From the NCBI GenBank assembly GCA_018902385.1, contig JABSSW010000073.1, positions 1 through 64,000 of the forward strand: DNA of 64,000 nt. The letters run 5' to 3'. The number at the start of each line of letters is the position of its first letter. Position 1 is the first letter of the stretch. The translations under genes and the position numbers were made by a program. The notes under the pieces are model-generated. The model was not told where the DNA came from and ran no database searches. It worked only from the letters and a program-made list of their open reading frames with translations. This DNA is from Physcia stellaris (lineage: Eukaryota > Ascomycota > Lecanoromycetes > Caliciales > Physciaceae). Shown in pieces: positions 11,317 to 24,515 of the stretch.

Positions 11317-12105
11317 CTAATTTTCAGAGCCCTTACCAGCACTCAGAGTTGCCGGTAGGCCTACATCGGCACGAGGATCAGAAAGTGGACCGAAGACTTT
11401 CTCCAGCCGATCGGCATCCATCCCAAAGATAATCAAGAGACAGGAACCCCATTCAGGTAACGTGCCACGACATGTCACTGATGGTCGATATTTGCCAACG
11501 GTTATGGCGATGTTGTTATCGCCTCCTAAATTCATCTAAATCAGAAGGTTGTGCATACGGAGAATTATCGCTTGTAACTCGCTGACAGACCAGCGTTGAT
11601 GGCGATGCCTCCAGAGCCAGGAGATAAGGAGCATTCCGTCACTATGCGGGAAGCTGCTGTCTTGATTTGATTGAGCGACATTTTGCCAGATGTGGTTAAG
11701 TGTCTCAATTCTGGCTGGACATAGCAATGTGCCGTGTCTGCGTGACAGATGAGCAGTGCTCTTTTCCAAATTGTAGGGGCGCCCGTGGAAGGCGCAATAC
11801 ATACTGCCCATCGTTCTGACGGGCAATGGTAGCTTGAAATCGCCAGGTTGCATTGTCTCCCGAGGCTCAAAAGTTATAAATGTGTCTGAATTATCGATCT
11901 GTCTGATTGCGTTCCAGCAGTCCAAGACGTCAAGGTTAAGGCCATAGTGCGAGTCGCATCTTATGCTGAGCCTGTTTAGTGGAGGGGTTGTGGTAGACAC
12001 TCGGGAAGAGTTGGTACTTGGACTTGTCAAGGGCTGAGACGATATTCGTAAGGCTTTTCCGAAATTGTTACTCGTACAAAGCAGATAGAGAAATAACAAA
12101 GACAT
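11317..12105 (-). CDS. Secreted cysteine-containing protein, putative effector-like
   Basis: Three exons splice in phase. Exon 1 runs from the ATG at 12105 to a donor AGTATGTA near 11,810; exon 2 begins after CACGCAG near 11,745 and ends before GTCTGTCAG near 11,585; exon 3 begins after GAATTTAG and stops at 11317. The start is hydrophobic (MSLLFLYLLC), consistent with secretion. The mature part follows a pattern I recognise from small secreted proteins of many ascomycetes: RCDSHYGLNLDVLDCWNAI, a CYVQPEL segment, an AASRIVTEC helix, GGDNNIAITVGKY, and a final VTCRG...GSC...DADRLEKVFGP block. The function is unknown. A shorter protein at 46,204-46,740 appears to belong to the same superfamily. 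The start Met is the first in frame; the pre-cysteine linker is long. Confidence 0.65.
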
Positions 12106-12796
12106 GTCCTTGGAATCGATCGATGGATCTGTGTAGGAAAATGCCGAGGATGCTCTCGTACCTCTGGTTCATCATCAGAAAGGCTGGGAGTGCGGATATG
12201 AAGAGACCCTGCGCTATTTAGTTGACTACTATCGTATAACCACGCATTACCGTCAAAGGCGGTCGCCAGAAACGTCGGCGACAGAGTATCGATCTAAGCG
12301 ACACCCGAAAACACAGGAAAGTGGTGTTTGAACGAGAGATGCTTTTCATTGCAGGATGAAGTGTCAGCTAGCAAAAGACACATGATCGAAAGCCCCATGA
12401 ATAGATGAACTTCCGATGGTTTAGTAATACTGAAAACCTAGAAGAAGTCTGTGAGGTAATATACCCTCTCGGAACCGAGCCAAATATAAATAAATTTTGC
12501 TATCATCACATGCAGCTGCTGGTCTTTTACTCAACGTGAGATGTTCTCACAAAGGTCTGTACTAGCACTATTTTGTTTCCGACTGGTACCCAACTTCGGT
12601 TCTAGGTGGTGTTTAGTTGAAGACCAATCGGAGCGAGACCCGGAATGGCCCCGAGAGCGTTCCGCTGCCGCTGCCGGGAACCCCGTAGGCGCGAAGTCAG
12701 AAGTGCCACCCTCGACCTGGCAAATCAAACGTATCTTGGTCTTCACTGCACTGCGTCCGGTTTTCCTGTGTACAACATCTGCATCCAGACAACACA
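12106..12796. other. Intergenic interval with MITE-like repeat
   Basis: No gene is seen apart from the possible last exon of the adjacent truncated transporter. A diverged copy of the MITE-like element at 35,563-35,675 occupies about 12,590-12,712. Confidence 0.5.
12590..12712 (+). mobile_element. MITE-like element, degenerate copy
   Basis: Similar over about 115 bp to 35,563-35,675: shared AACTTCGG/CACTTCGG start, AGCGAGACCCGG/ATCGAGGCCCGG, GAGCGYTCCGCTGCCG, and GAAGTGCCAC at the right end. The right terminal inverted repeat is intact; the left has decayed. Confidence 0.55.
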
Positions 12797-13720
12797 TTAG
12801 CGTAGGAACCATTCCGATTGCGATATTGGCAAGTAGGAGTTGATCAGCAAAGCCAATGCATAACATTCACTTACAACAGGCAGAGCGCCACTCGCACAAA
12901 TAATCGCCAGCGTCAGACTCATAACCCACCAGTTGGCCACATGATAGATAAATCCCGCCCAAACAGGTCCGAATATCGTCCCTAGCGCAATCGCGGCGTC
13001 AAAGAGACTAAATGCCTGAGCATAGGCGCCGCCAGTGGTAAAGAGATGTGGGTTTGCCTCCGTGATGCTGTCAATGGTAGCACTCATGTCTGCCCCTAAG
13101 GGGGCGTAGACAGCGCTGTTGCCGATGCCTGTGGCAACCCATTACATGAGCCAAAAAAGCTTTAAGAGCCATAAGATTGTAGATGGTCAGGGGAGGGGTC
13201 AAAGAAGTAAACAAGCGTACCGACTATAGTCAATAAAACACCTAGCAACGCCTGCATCCCCACATTCCCATCCCTGACCAACCCTAGCAAAGCTAATGCG
13301 GGAGTTGCAATTGCAAACCCACATAAAGCCACGGGCCTAGGCCCGAATCGGTCGGCTATTGCGCCTGCCAGCGGACCTAGGATCGAGGGGAACGCAATGG
13401 TAAGGAAGATCAGACCGGCAGCAGTGGGGTTCCAACCGAAGGTCTTCTTAACGAAGAGGGGAAGCACGCTATCGAAGGCGCAGGTGAGAGTGGTGTTGAT
13501 GAAAGAACCGTAGACGGCGGACATGAGACGCTTGGAGCTGAGGAGAGCCGTCATGATGGGAAAATGAGAGGCCAGGAAACCGTCGGAAGTTTCGGAGGTT
13601 TGGGAGGAAGCTATTGAGGGCGTACTGTATTGGGCAAGGAGAGGGGCTTGTTCGCTGTAAGGCTCCGGTTCTATTGCAGAGCTTGAGGGCCCTTTTGCCC
13701 CCACCTCGGTGGTTTCAAAA
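12797..13720 (-). pseudogene. C-terminal half of an MFS (DHA1-like) transporter
   Basis: Two exons survive: 13,720 down to about 13,217, and about 13,136 down to 12,870, joined in phase by GTACGCTTG...CCACAG. They encode the central loop and the second six-helix bundle of a drug:H+ antiporter-type permease: FDSVLPLFVKKTFGWNPTA, ADRFGPRPVAL, then a YAQAFSLFDAAIA block and FGPVWAGFIYH. The same features occur in the intact paralogue at 24,516-26,390 (FDGVLPLFAKETFGWSST, SDRFGPRLLTL, YAQTYSLFNCALA). Everything N-terminal to the central loop is missing: beyond about 13,720 the DNA is coding on the opposite strand for a monooxygenase. The last exon is uncertain. Probably nonfunctional because it lacks half of the transport core. 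Confidence 0.75.
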
Positions 13721-13721
13721 T

Positions 13722-15714
<1,993 letters not shown>

Positions 15715-16017
15715 AGGATGGCCATGATATGGGTCGTTCGGCGTTTGCATCTGATGGTAATACATGATCGTATGACGAGGACAGGTACCGTCGTACGCCG
15801 TCAGAAGATATTGATATGAATGTGGATCTTTTAGTGCTATTGTATGTCATGTAGACCAAGTTTTTCTTAACAAATCTTCCGAAATCTTTTTCGTCGCAGT
15901 CTTCAATCTTTTCTGCCGCGCGAACATTGGGACTCGGCCACTTCAAAGTGACAACACAATAAGTCATCCGATGATCCCAATCCAGCTCCCTTCTCAGATT
16001 ATACAAGGTTCAGCACG
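15715..16017. other. Short intergenic interval
   Basis: Nothing recognisable is seen between the monooxygenase stop and the lectin-like ATG. Confidence 0.5.
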
Positions 16018-16558
16018 ATGTCCACCAACATGGATCCCAGTACCTATTGCCTCCGCCGCGGCGGCGTGGCAGCCGTCCGAACCCCTATCGGCGAGAAAAC
16101 CTTCTTCCAAGACTTCGACGGCAAGATTCGCGAGACTCGATACGAGTACGCCAAAGGCTACTTGGGCGGCGACAAGGGGAGCGTTATCGCTGCCGCGCGT
16201 GGCGCGAAATATCATACCCCTCTGGCCGCATTCTCCACCCCAAAGGCCACAAACGCTGTGAGTGCAGCGAGCCTTCTCCTCCATGCTCACTGTCCTAATG
16301 TCCACATTCGATCCATCGTCTCCAGCGAGACATTGAATTGTACTGACTGTTGCTGTGTGTTCCAAGGTCAGATTGCTCTACATCAGCAAAACAGACACCC
16401 TTCGCGGCATCACTTTCTCCTCCCGCACCTCAAACGAGGCTCTCCAAATCCGCTCTTGCAAAACCGATGACAAAATCCTTCGACTCTCCAAGCCTTATAG
16501 ACTTCAAAAGCTAGCCAGTAATCACACTCCCTGTTGCAAAAATCGCATTCCCACTTAA
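16018..16558 (+). CDS. Fucose-specific lectin-like fragment
   Basis: Two exons (16,018-16,257 and 16,367-16,558) join in phase through GTGAGT...CCAAG. The product resembles the first one to two blades of the six-bladed AAL/FleA-type fucose-binding beta-propeller: GVAAVRTPIGEKTFFQDFDG then KIRETRYEYAKGYLGGDKGS, a TPLAAFSTP segment, and after the intron VRLLYISKTDTLRGITFSS. Such lectins normally exceed 300 residues; this frame ends after about 144, with a C-terminus (LQKLASNHTPCCK) that does not look like propeller sequence. It is therefore likely a truncated copy, or a gene whose later exons have decayed. No signal peptide is seen, which is usual for this family. Confidence 0.6.
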
Positions 16559-19036
16559 GAAATTACAGATCCTCAAACCCCTTAGATGCCTCAGCGAGTT
16601 TGACTAAATTTGAAAGAACAATGTCGACACCGGTATGGAGGAGCTTGCAGCGAGTGTTCAGACGCCCCCTTGAGGGTCCTTTGATCCGCATAGAGGTTGC
16701 TTGGGATGGATCGAGTGTGTGGTATTTAAAAGCCGGGAATGTATCCGGTGGCTTCTGATTTGTACCTTGAAAACTATGCCATACCATCCCGTGTTCTCCA
16801 TTCACTGTCACTTATTCGCTCTTCACCCTAAGCATTGTCTCGTTACATCACCACAGCAAACTCAAGGCAGCCACTCGTAATTTCCCCGCACAGACGCATG
16901 AACGTATGACATGTTCTTACCCGGTCCCCCTCTCCACCCTCATGAGAGGTGTCATTCAACAAGATATGGTCTGCAGTTGGCGCGGTAAACTCTCATAGAT
17001 GCAGGATTCCGTGTTCGAAAAGTTGAAATTCTGCATTTGTTCTGATCGGATGGTTCTCGATCCATCTGCGCAGAAGTTGCATTTGACAAGGACGACTTTG
17101 ACGTGCTGCGAGCTGGCTGTGCTTTCATAAAGTTCCATTCATGTAAGTGGCTCATCCTGCATGCGGAATAGCTAACTCAAAACGATGTAACTCCGTCGCA
17201 AATCAGCTCTTCTCATCACATGAATCTAGACCTTACCGACTGAAAAAGCTTTGACATCGTTGTAGCTAACTGTGTTTTCAGAAAAACTGCGTACATCACT
17301 CTGCATGCAGAAACGCTTACTCAAAAAGTTGCAACCTCGCTTCGTAGATCTTCGCACGCAACCGAGGCTGTTCCCAACGTGTTTCTTTCGAATGTACCTC
17401 GTAAAGCTGCTTTTGAGCCAATCTCAAACCTAAGACTCGAAATTAACATAGTCTTCGAAGCAGAGACATCGGTTGATGAGGCTTTTATTCACAGTAATTA
17501 TGGCGACATTCGTTTGAATTCGAAAGCAGAGGAGGGCAGATAGCCTATCATCTTATAGGTTAGCTCTGTGTCGAATGAACGTCATTAACGCCATTCGAGA
17601 TACGGCATGCGTTCTGCACACGTCTTGTTCGGCTGTTGCTTCCGAAAGCTGGTACCGAATCCCATTCCTGATACAAGAGTTTGGATTATTCATTCCAGCT
17701 GCGGATTCTCTTTACCCGAGTGGCGAAAAGTCTTCTGTTGTATTAAGTCTGCACATTCTGCTACACACACCGAACAATAACCCCACCCTACCTGCATGTC
17801 TGCATGCGTGACGAAGAAGCGAACCGCTGTCAGAGTTCTCGTGGGAGTTTCTCGTACGAACCTTTTATTTCAAGCCTCGTTTTTCAGTGTTCGAAGTGCT
17901 AGGTATTTACGGAAGGTAGCGATGTGATTATCCAGGACCCAGTGCCTACCCTCATATTCTATACACTAAAATTAATAAGTACAGTACGAGTTAGGTTTCG
18001 GCGACAGTTAGGCGAGGATACACCCACCAGCGGTAGATCTACACGGCGCATGGGCTAGGAAGCGGGGAAAGACGGGCAGTATGGAATCATGAGGTCCGTC
18101 GGGAGAGGTGTCATGCATGATTGTACATTCTCTTACCACAGCGGGTGGACAGCATGGATTAACGTTGTGTAACTCTAAGAAGCAATCTTTGCCCAAGATT
18201 ATCGTTGCTGGAAATTTTTCCTTGAATCGCTAGTGAGAATATCCACCCGGTGTGGTAGGGGACTGCACGTGGTGAATGGTAATTATTGAAGAAAAGGATG
18301 AGTCTATATTTAGTTGCTGAGATTTACATGATGAGAGGATAAAATGAGTTTTGGAAATGGAGACGCTCGTCGCCGACCTTCTTCTTTGAGACGAGTGGAT
18401 ATCGCTAAAGAATCATGTCATTGTGCTTAAAAAGATAGCTTACTGTACTTCCTTCCTATTATAGTGAAGTACTATCGGTACGAGGTGGCGTAGATGAAAA
18501 TCGTGTACTTTCGAAAGCTGCAACAAAATCAGAAGGCAGAGTGAAGTGTTGGAGATTGATCACTCTTTTTCAATGCTCAGTGGCGATCTGAATCTTCTAA
18601 TAGCTGCTCCTTTAAATTTTCATTATCTCTTAGCTTGTTCGTCTGGCAGCATTTCGGAAATGCCTCAAACCTTTGATTATATCGGGGTGCTACCACACGG
18701 ACGAGCGAAGGGATAGGCACAACCTTCAATGCAAAGGGTTAAAAATTAGGCTTTGCGAGGAGGTAGCATTCACTTACATCTCGACTTTTACAGGAGATTG
18801 CCCCTCGACTCTCTCTGCTAAGTTGTTTATACTCTCAGAAACCCATTTATGTCAGCTCACTTCCACTAGGCTGGTTCACCTCAGCAAACCTCTTTCATGA
18901 CTTAGTATAGCTCTCCCCTTTTTCCAGAGCAGCTTAGGAGGATGATCTTGTAATTAGACTTCGACTTTTGACATTAAATCTAGATGTCTGGTATGAATTA
19001 TTTGCATCCATGGATTCGCCGAGTAGGGTAGCCCTC
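16559..19036. other. Gene-poor interval
   Basis: No gene is supported. Short frames lack domains and splice partners. Weak internal similarity is visible at about 17,030-17,110, 17,120-17,215 and 17,280-17,360 (TGCATGCGGAATAGCTAACT against TGCATGCAGAAACGCTTACT), suggesting an old degenerate tandem repeat. Confidence 0.5.
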
Positions 19037-20336
19037 TCAGTGTATTTGCTCTCCTAATCCCCCTAACATGTAGATATCTGTATGTGTCAGCAGCTTGAAC
19101 CTAAGACATTTGCCCCAACAGTTCGGTCGTCCGGTGTTTATACATATTGTTTTATTCATTTCAACATCGATAGAATATAGAATCAAAATACAACACTCAC
19201 AATGCTTTGGTCCCTTATCTCCTCTCCCATCTACTCCCATTCTCGTTAAACACCTCATCCCACTCGTCCCCCACAAATCCTCACACTCTCTCACATCATA
19301 GTTCCAACTCAGTATCCCCAGTATCGTCTCCCCCTTCATCACCTTCACACCTTCCCACTCCCAATCATCCTGAGTGTCTCCGCCCCTAAATCTATAGCCC
19401 CATTCATGCCTCCCCTGCTCTTTATTCCACATCCCAACTGTATCCCACTCGCCATCCTTGAACAGCTCTTCACCTAGAATTACATTCGCATGATCAAGCG
19501 CGTTTGCATTGAACGCCCTGTTGATACCTTCGCTGTCGTTGTATGCATTCGAGATTAACGCGGGGTCTTGTGTCCCGTCAAGAGATACGAGCATGAGATC
19601 CCTCTTGTCCAGGGTAGATGCAAAGCGGGAAAGAAACTCTGCACATCGGTCGCGGGGGATATTGCCGAGGGTGGCACCGAGAGACAAGAGAAGTTTCTGC
19701 GGGGCGGGACTGAGAACATCAGTGTTCTTTAGTTCTGTAGACCCGAGGGTAGAGATCCAGCGTAAACCATCATCAAAGGTGCCATAGAGACCGTGGAGAG
19801 TAACGTGGTTGTATTTGGGGAGGAGGGAGAGAGTGCGCCGGAGGTTGGGTAGGCCAAGATCTAAGGCGTAATAGTGGAGGGGTTGGCACGCGGATTCGAA
19901 GGCTGAAAGCAAAATTCCAACTTTGGTGAGGTCCCTAACCAAATAAGAAAGACGCAATATTAGTATTGGCTGCCTCCTTTGTGGATTGGGTGGATACCTG
20001 GCAAGATAATGTAGCATTGATCACGATTACATACCCACTGCCTAGCTCGATGATCATAGCTCCTGGCTCGAGTTGCTGTACGACTGCCTCCTTGTGCTTC
20101 TCCAACAATGTGAGTTCATCATGATGCACGTAGTACTCTAGACGAGCGTTGACCTTCTCGAAAAGCTTGTGGCCATTTTCGTCCCAGAGTAACATTTCTG
20201 GCATGTACTTCTCGCCCTTGCCACCTTTGCCGAGACTGGAGATAAGATCATCGCGAATTGAGGTAGCGATGGAGGTGTCGCTCTTATCCTGGCGAATATC
20301 TATGATACGACCTTCAGGATTGCTGTAAGGGCTCAT
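19037..20336 (-). CDS. SAM-dependent N-methyltransferase, EasF/EgtD-like
   Basis: This family (histidine-specific methyltransferase fold) includes EgtD/Egt1 of ergothioneine synthesis and EasF, which N-methylates dimethylallyltryptophan in ergot alkaloid synthesis. Exon 1 starts at 20,336 (MSPYSNPEGRIIDIRQDK) and carries PEMLLWDENGHKLFEKV, ARLEYYVHHDELTLLEKH and the SAM-binding MIIELGSG. An intron GTATGT...TTGGTTAG (about 19,935-20,030) joins in phase to DLTKVGILLSAFES, HYYALDLGLPNLRRTL, LHGLYGTFDDGLRWIS, LLLSLGATLGNIPRD and SWNYDVRECEDLWG. It has one catalytic domain and no FGE-sulfatase or PLP partner, so it resembles EasF more than full Egt1. The end is uncertain: the frame runs to 19,037 through unlikely sequence, while another frame starting near 19,265 ends cleanly at a TAA at 19,215. 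The substrate is unknown; the neighbours suggest an amine or amino acid. Confidence 0.8.
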
Positions 20337-22043
20337 TCTGTGATGATTAGATGATTCTTAGGTTCCGCTACGTCAGAGAAGCGATCGAAAGGAGGCCCGA
20401 ATCCGATCATATGTAGTCACCAGCAAGCAGGCGTGGACAATAACTCAAATGCTCGACTAGTTTTGCAGTCGGATTTGGCTAATCTGATCCTCGAAAACAA
20501 TACGTGATGATTTTTTTTCGTGTTTAAGTTCTTATGCATGCTTTGACTTTTAAACATGTATTTTTTACACAGTTCAGCGCGTGATTGAAATTTTCATCAC
20601 GCAGTAAGACTCGTAAAAGCTGAGATGAAAAGGGAGTCTGCCGTGAAACTCGAAATATGTAACCCCCGAGAGTGATCGACGGCAGATCTATATCCTAGTT
20701 ATCTCTGGTCGTCAAGCTCCCTCTTCGTCTCTGCATGAGGTCTGCTGGATGTGCTGATCATTCGTCGAAGATCATTCGACCGAAATCATGTGCATCGGCT
20801 AACCTCCTACTACGTCCATGCTAACATCCGAGAGGCGGACGCATGAGAGTGACGCAGCTAGTCATGCATCAGATGAAACATGATTATGTAGTATATTTTA
20901 AATTTATTCAAGTCAGCTCAGATAAACTCTGAGGGCTGGGGAGGCTTGCGCCATAGTCGGTAGTTGAGGTGGCTAAACTTTATTCAAAATTCCGATCTGA
21001 TTATCGATACAATTGATGGCTGAACTTTCACGAGTTTGGTTCTCGTACACTCTGTGGTGGCTGGCCAACCACGAGCTGAATCTTCGCTGCAGTACAAATC
21101 ATGGTGGCTGGCCAACCACGAGCTGAATCTTCGCTGCAGTACAAATCATGGTGGCTGGCCATTCATGAGCTGAACTTTCGCTGCAGTACAAATCATGATG
21201 ACTGGCCATCCACGAGCTGAATCCTCGCTACAGTACGGAGACCCGCATCAAGAGTTCTGCTGTGCGCTAAAAAACAGGGGATAATTGGAGAGCGCATATT
21301 CTAGGGGTATGCCTAAGCTGTCAAAGACGGGCTGTTCAGTGCAGCCGTCAATAATCTTGGCGCATCAGGACTTTTGGTGTGGGTCTCCATACAGTTCATG
21401 GTGGCTGACTTGGCTGCCATCCATGAGCTGAACCCTCGCAGAAAAACACGCGCTAATCAGAGGTCAAAGCATGATGCACTGAGCAGCTGTTCGAGAGCTG
21501 CAGGTGCAGCGCCAAAGTCCTCGACTGCATCTGCAGGGGCTGATATTGAGCCTGATTCGTTTTTCATGTGAGGTGGAAGCGAACGGGAGGACCAGGTGTG
21601 CGCAGAGAGCTTTCGCAATTGACTTCCCTTTGGTCAGGGTGGCTGCAAGATCTCAGCTGAAGCAGGAAGCATCGAAACACACCACCTTCGGCAAATGATT
21701 AAAAGACTGTATCACGAAAGCCCAATGAGCTATGTAATGAATGTATGCTCTGGAGGGACACTATCGAGGTACGACTGCCGCTACTACATGTACATGTAAT
21801 TCTGGGGAAACTTGCCAAGCAGCTAGTCCGATCACGTGCTCCACGGTTTTAAATTACTACGGCGCCCTCCTCCAATCTCTCCTTAGCCCAAAGTCTTCGT
21901 CGCAGCAGATGCCTCGCACAGTCAATCACTCGGTATAGCAAGCAAATTTTCGTTTGGCTAACTTTTGGTAATCTCCCATCTCCAGACTCCACCGCCAAGA
22001 CACCGACACGCATGGTCGCATACCATTTGTGATGCTACGCCCG
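20337..22043. other. Intergenic interval with tandem repeats
   Basis: No gene is supported. It holds the 47-bp tandem array (21,054-21,240) and a related dispersed copy near 21,390-21,560. Confidence 0.55.
21054..21240 (+). repeat. 47-bp tandem repeat, four units
   Basis: Four head-to-tail units start TGGTGGCTGGCCAACCACGA and end near GCAGTACAAATCA; unit length is 47 bases. Units 1 and 2 are nearly identical, 3 and 4 diverge by transitions. Each unit contains an imperfect palindrome around TGGCCA (GTGGCTGGCCAACCAC). Related single copies lie at about 9,505 and 21,395. A half unit precedes the array at about 21,014. Confidence 0.85.
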
Positions 22044-23884
22044 TCAAAGCGATCGTAGCACCATTCCGTCCGGGATTTTCTCCCACTGCCCACTTGTCGG
22101 GTTTAATAGCTCTTTCGCCTTCTTCCATTCTCGCTCAATCACCTTAGCCCTCTCAATGGATCGAGGCTCGATCCTAGCCTGATACTTTGCGGGCATAACC
22201 ACAAAGCCCTGCGTATACTCGTCTGGATCCGGCAAAATCTTCTTTCCATCTGGGGACTCCATGGGCTTGATGTCAAAGCCCCACAATAGCCTAGAAATCC
22301 CTAAGAAGAGGCTACGCTCTGCCACATGCATGCCTTGACAAATACGCCGGCCAGATCCGAAGGTGAAGTGGTCTCGTTCCGCCACGTCTGAACTGGCCGC
22401 AGAGTCATACGCGCTTTTGCGGTCGTTTCGGTAGCGGTCGGGGTTGAAACATCGGGGATTGGGGTATCGAGAAGGGTCCATGTGGATCGTATAGACATTC
22501 TGCATAACGCCCGCCCCTTTGGGCAGGTGGTAGCCCATGTATGTGTCGTCTTCAGACAGGGCGTGTGGGATGCTGCCGATGATGGCGGTTGGCATCCAGC
22601 GTAAGCTCTCTTTGACACAGCCTCTGATGAATTGCATATTGGGCTCGTCTTCCATGGTTGGTAATCTGTCGGCGCCGACCACAGCATCTATCTCTTCCTG
22701 AGCTCTTTCTTGGACTTCGGGAAAAAGTAGCATTGCCTGGATGAAGCCGTAGAGGGTGTTCGAGGTGGTGTCTGAGCCTGCTTCCAGCAGAGAACCAGAA
22801 ATATATGCGGCTCTGTCGTCGCTGAAGCCCAGGAGCTTCTGTTGCCGAGCCATGTCCACACAGAAGCATGGTTTGGTCGCTTTTGTTTCGATACCGTTCT
22901 TGGCTTCTAACCAAGCATCGAGGTACAGTTTCTTCTCAGCTACGTGCGAAGTTATTGCCTGTTGTTTCGTGGGATTCAGCCACGGAGGCAGACGTTGTAG
23001 AATTGGAAAGAAGTCTGTCATTTGTGAGACACCTGTCTGGTTGAGCTTCGCAAACCTGTTAAATCCAGAGAACAGCTGTACAAGTCTCGGATCGTCAAAT
23101 TGGGTTGTCCGCCACCTGCGCAGATGCTGATAAGTATTATGAAAAGTGATGGTGGTACCGAGTCTTACCCAAATACGATACTGGTAGTGAGTGAATTGGA
23201 GTAGCGACGAATACTTTCGAGGAACAGAGACGGTTGGTCCAAAAACTCATGCAGCATTTGTTTATTCTCCAAATCTTGATACGGGACATAGGACTGAGCC
23301 GCGGTGACATTTAGCAAGGCATGAATCATTTTTCTGCTCTACGAACAAGGTCAACACTATCGATCGTAACAACCTTCTAGAATGCCTAGATAATCTTACC
23401 ATTCGCCAATCTGGGCCATACGGCTATGGGCTCATTAGATTATCAACATACTGAGAGGGATTCGAGATCGACTTACCATCATCAGGAATCGTAAACCCCC
23501 ACTGCACAGATCGTGCCCAATATAGTGATCCTGTCGACTGCTATAGATGGCCCCTCGCTTGTCAAACAATTCCTTCACTGCAGCATCACTGGAAAGCACA
23601 ATTAAAGTCTGTGTGCCGAGGATCAGACTGTAGACTGCTCCATATTGCTCCGCCCATTTCTGAAATTGCCTATGAGGATCTTTTATTGGGATCTGACGTT
23701 GTCAGAATATTGATTCGACCATCTCTCTAGCTCGTACCTGATGTATATTTCCTAGGACCGGTAGTGTTGGAGGGCCTGGGGGGAAGCTCTTGGGCCTTCG
23801 TCCTATGAGCAGAACCCGGATGATAATCGTAAAACAACCAAGGAGGTAGAGTGCTCCTAAAGATGTTGAAGGCCAATAAGCCAT
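22044..23884 (-). CDS. Cytochrome P450 monooxygenase
   Basis: A microsomal haem-thiolate oxygenase that would hydroxylate or otherwise oxidise a small substrate. The N-terminus has a membrane anchor (LYLLGCFTIIIRVLLIG) and a proline-rich hinge (KSFPPGPPTLPVLGNIH). Internal exons carry FQKWAEQYGAVYSLILG, KELFDKRGAIYSSR and a HALLNVTAAQSYVPYQ segment. The large last exon (23,021-22,044) contains the I-helix EAGSDTTSN, the ExxR motif KESLRW, FNPDRYR and the haem-binding loop FGSGRRICQG with the cysteine ligand. About five introns are needed; all junctions seen have GT-AG ends. The protein looks intact. It resembles fungal class II P450s of the CYP64/OrdA-like type, but I cannot assign a subfamily. 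It is divergent from the transporter at 24,516, with a TATA box 86-92 bases upstream. Confidence 0.9.
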
Positions 23885-24515
23885 GTCGAAGGGTACAACT
23901 AAATTCTTGCAGGTTCAGATATGCGTTTTTGTAAAACATACGATTGCAACGTGCTTTCTCACGCAGCCTCTATATAGAATCTTGGGTCTGGTTCTCCTGT
24001 AGATTGCTCGGTTTTCTCTACGAGTAAGTCAGGGCTAAACAACCCCTGCAGCCGACTTCTTCAAGCACAGCCAATGGACTTCAGGGAGACCTTTTAAGCC
24101 TTGAGATCCAGTAGCGTGAGTAGAAAGGACGCCACATCTGCGTCTAGACTCGCGAGACTCGTCCAGACGCGGATGAGCTGCAAGGTAACGATTCACAGAT
24201 TACCGAACACTACGTCTGGACGGGCTATCGGTATTCGCTTAGAGGATCCTACCGTACTACTACACCAGCTGCAGCTGAAGAATAAGGCCCCGCTCGAATA
24301 ATAATTGGGTCCCGGATTCCCCATCGCATCTCGCATTAGGTCCTGCAACTTGACTCTTGTGTTACGATTGTTTCCAGGGATAGCGAATGCTTACTCTCCA
24401 ATCCACTAGATCGGCGATCCTTCTAGGGGGGGTTCTTCTTCACCCCAGATCTTCTGTCCCTTGATTTTCTATGGAATAATCACCAACAGCGGACTTGAGC
24501 ATGCATGCAGACGAA
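23885..24515. promoter_or_regulatory. Divergent promoter between P450 and MFS transporter
   Basis: The 631-bp spacer separates two divergent genes of the putative metabolite locus. A TATATAG box for the P450 is at 23,970-23,976 (minus). A motif CGTCTRGAC occurs three times: 24,141-24,149 (plus), 24,161-24,169 (minus) and 24,213-24,221 (plus). The first two form an inverted repeat GCGTCTAGAC / GTCCAGACGC. Shared regulation is inferred. Confidence 0.5.
24140..24221. promoter_or_regulatory. Inverted-repeat motif, candidate regulator site
   Basis: GCGTCTAGAC (24,140-24,149) and GTCCAGACGC (24,161-24,170) are inverted with an 11-base spacer and one mismatch. The same half-site CGTCTGGAC recurs at 24,213-24,221. 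No cluster-specific regulator gene is seen in the window. Confidence 0.45.

Noticed and set aside
12531-12866. Overlapping 111- and 100-codon frames on both strands
   Set aside because: They cover the MITE-like repeat and have no domain features.
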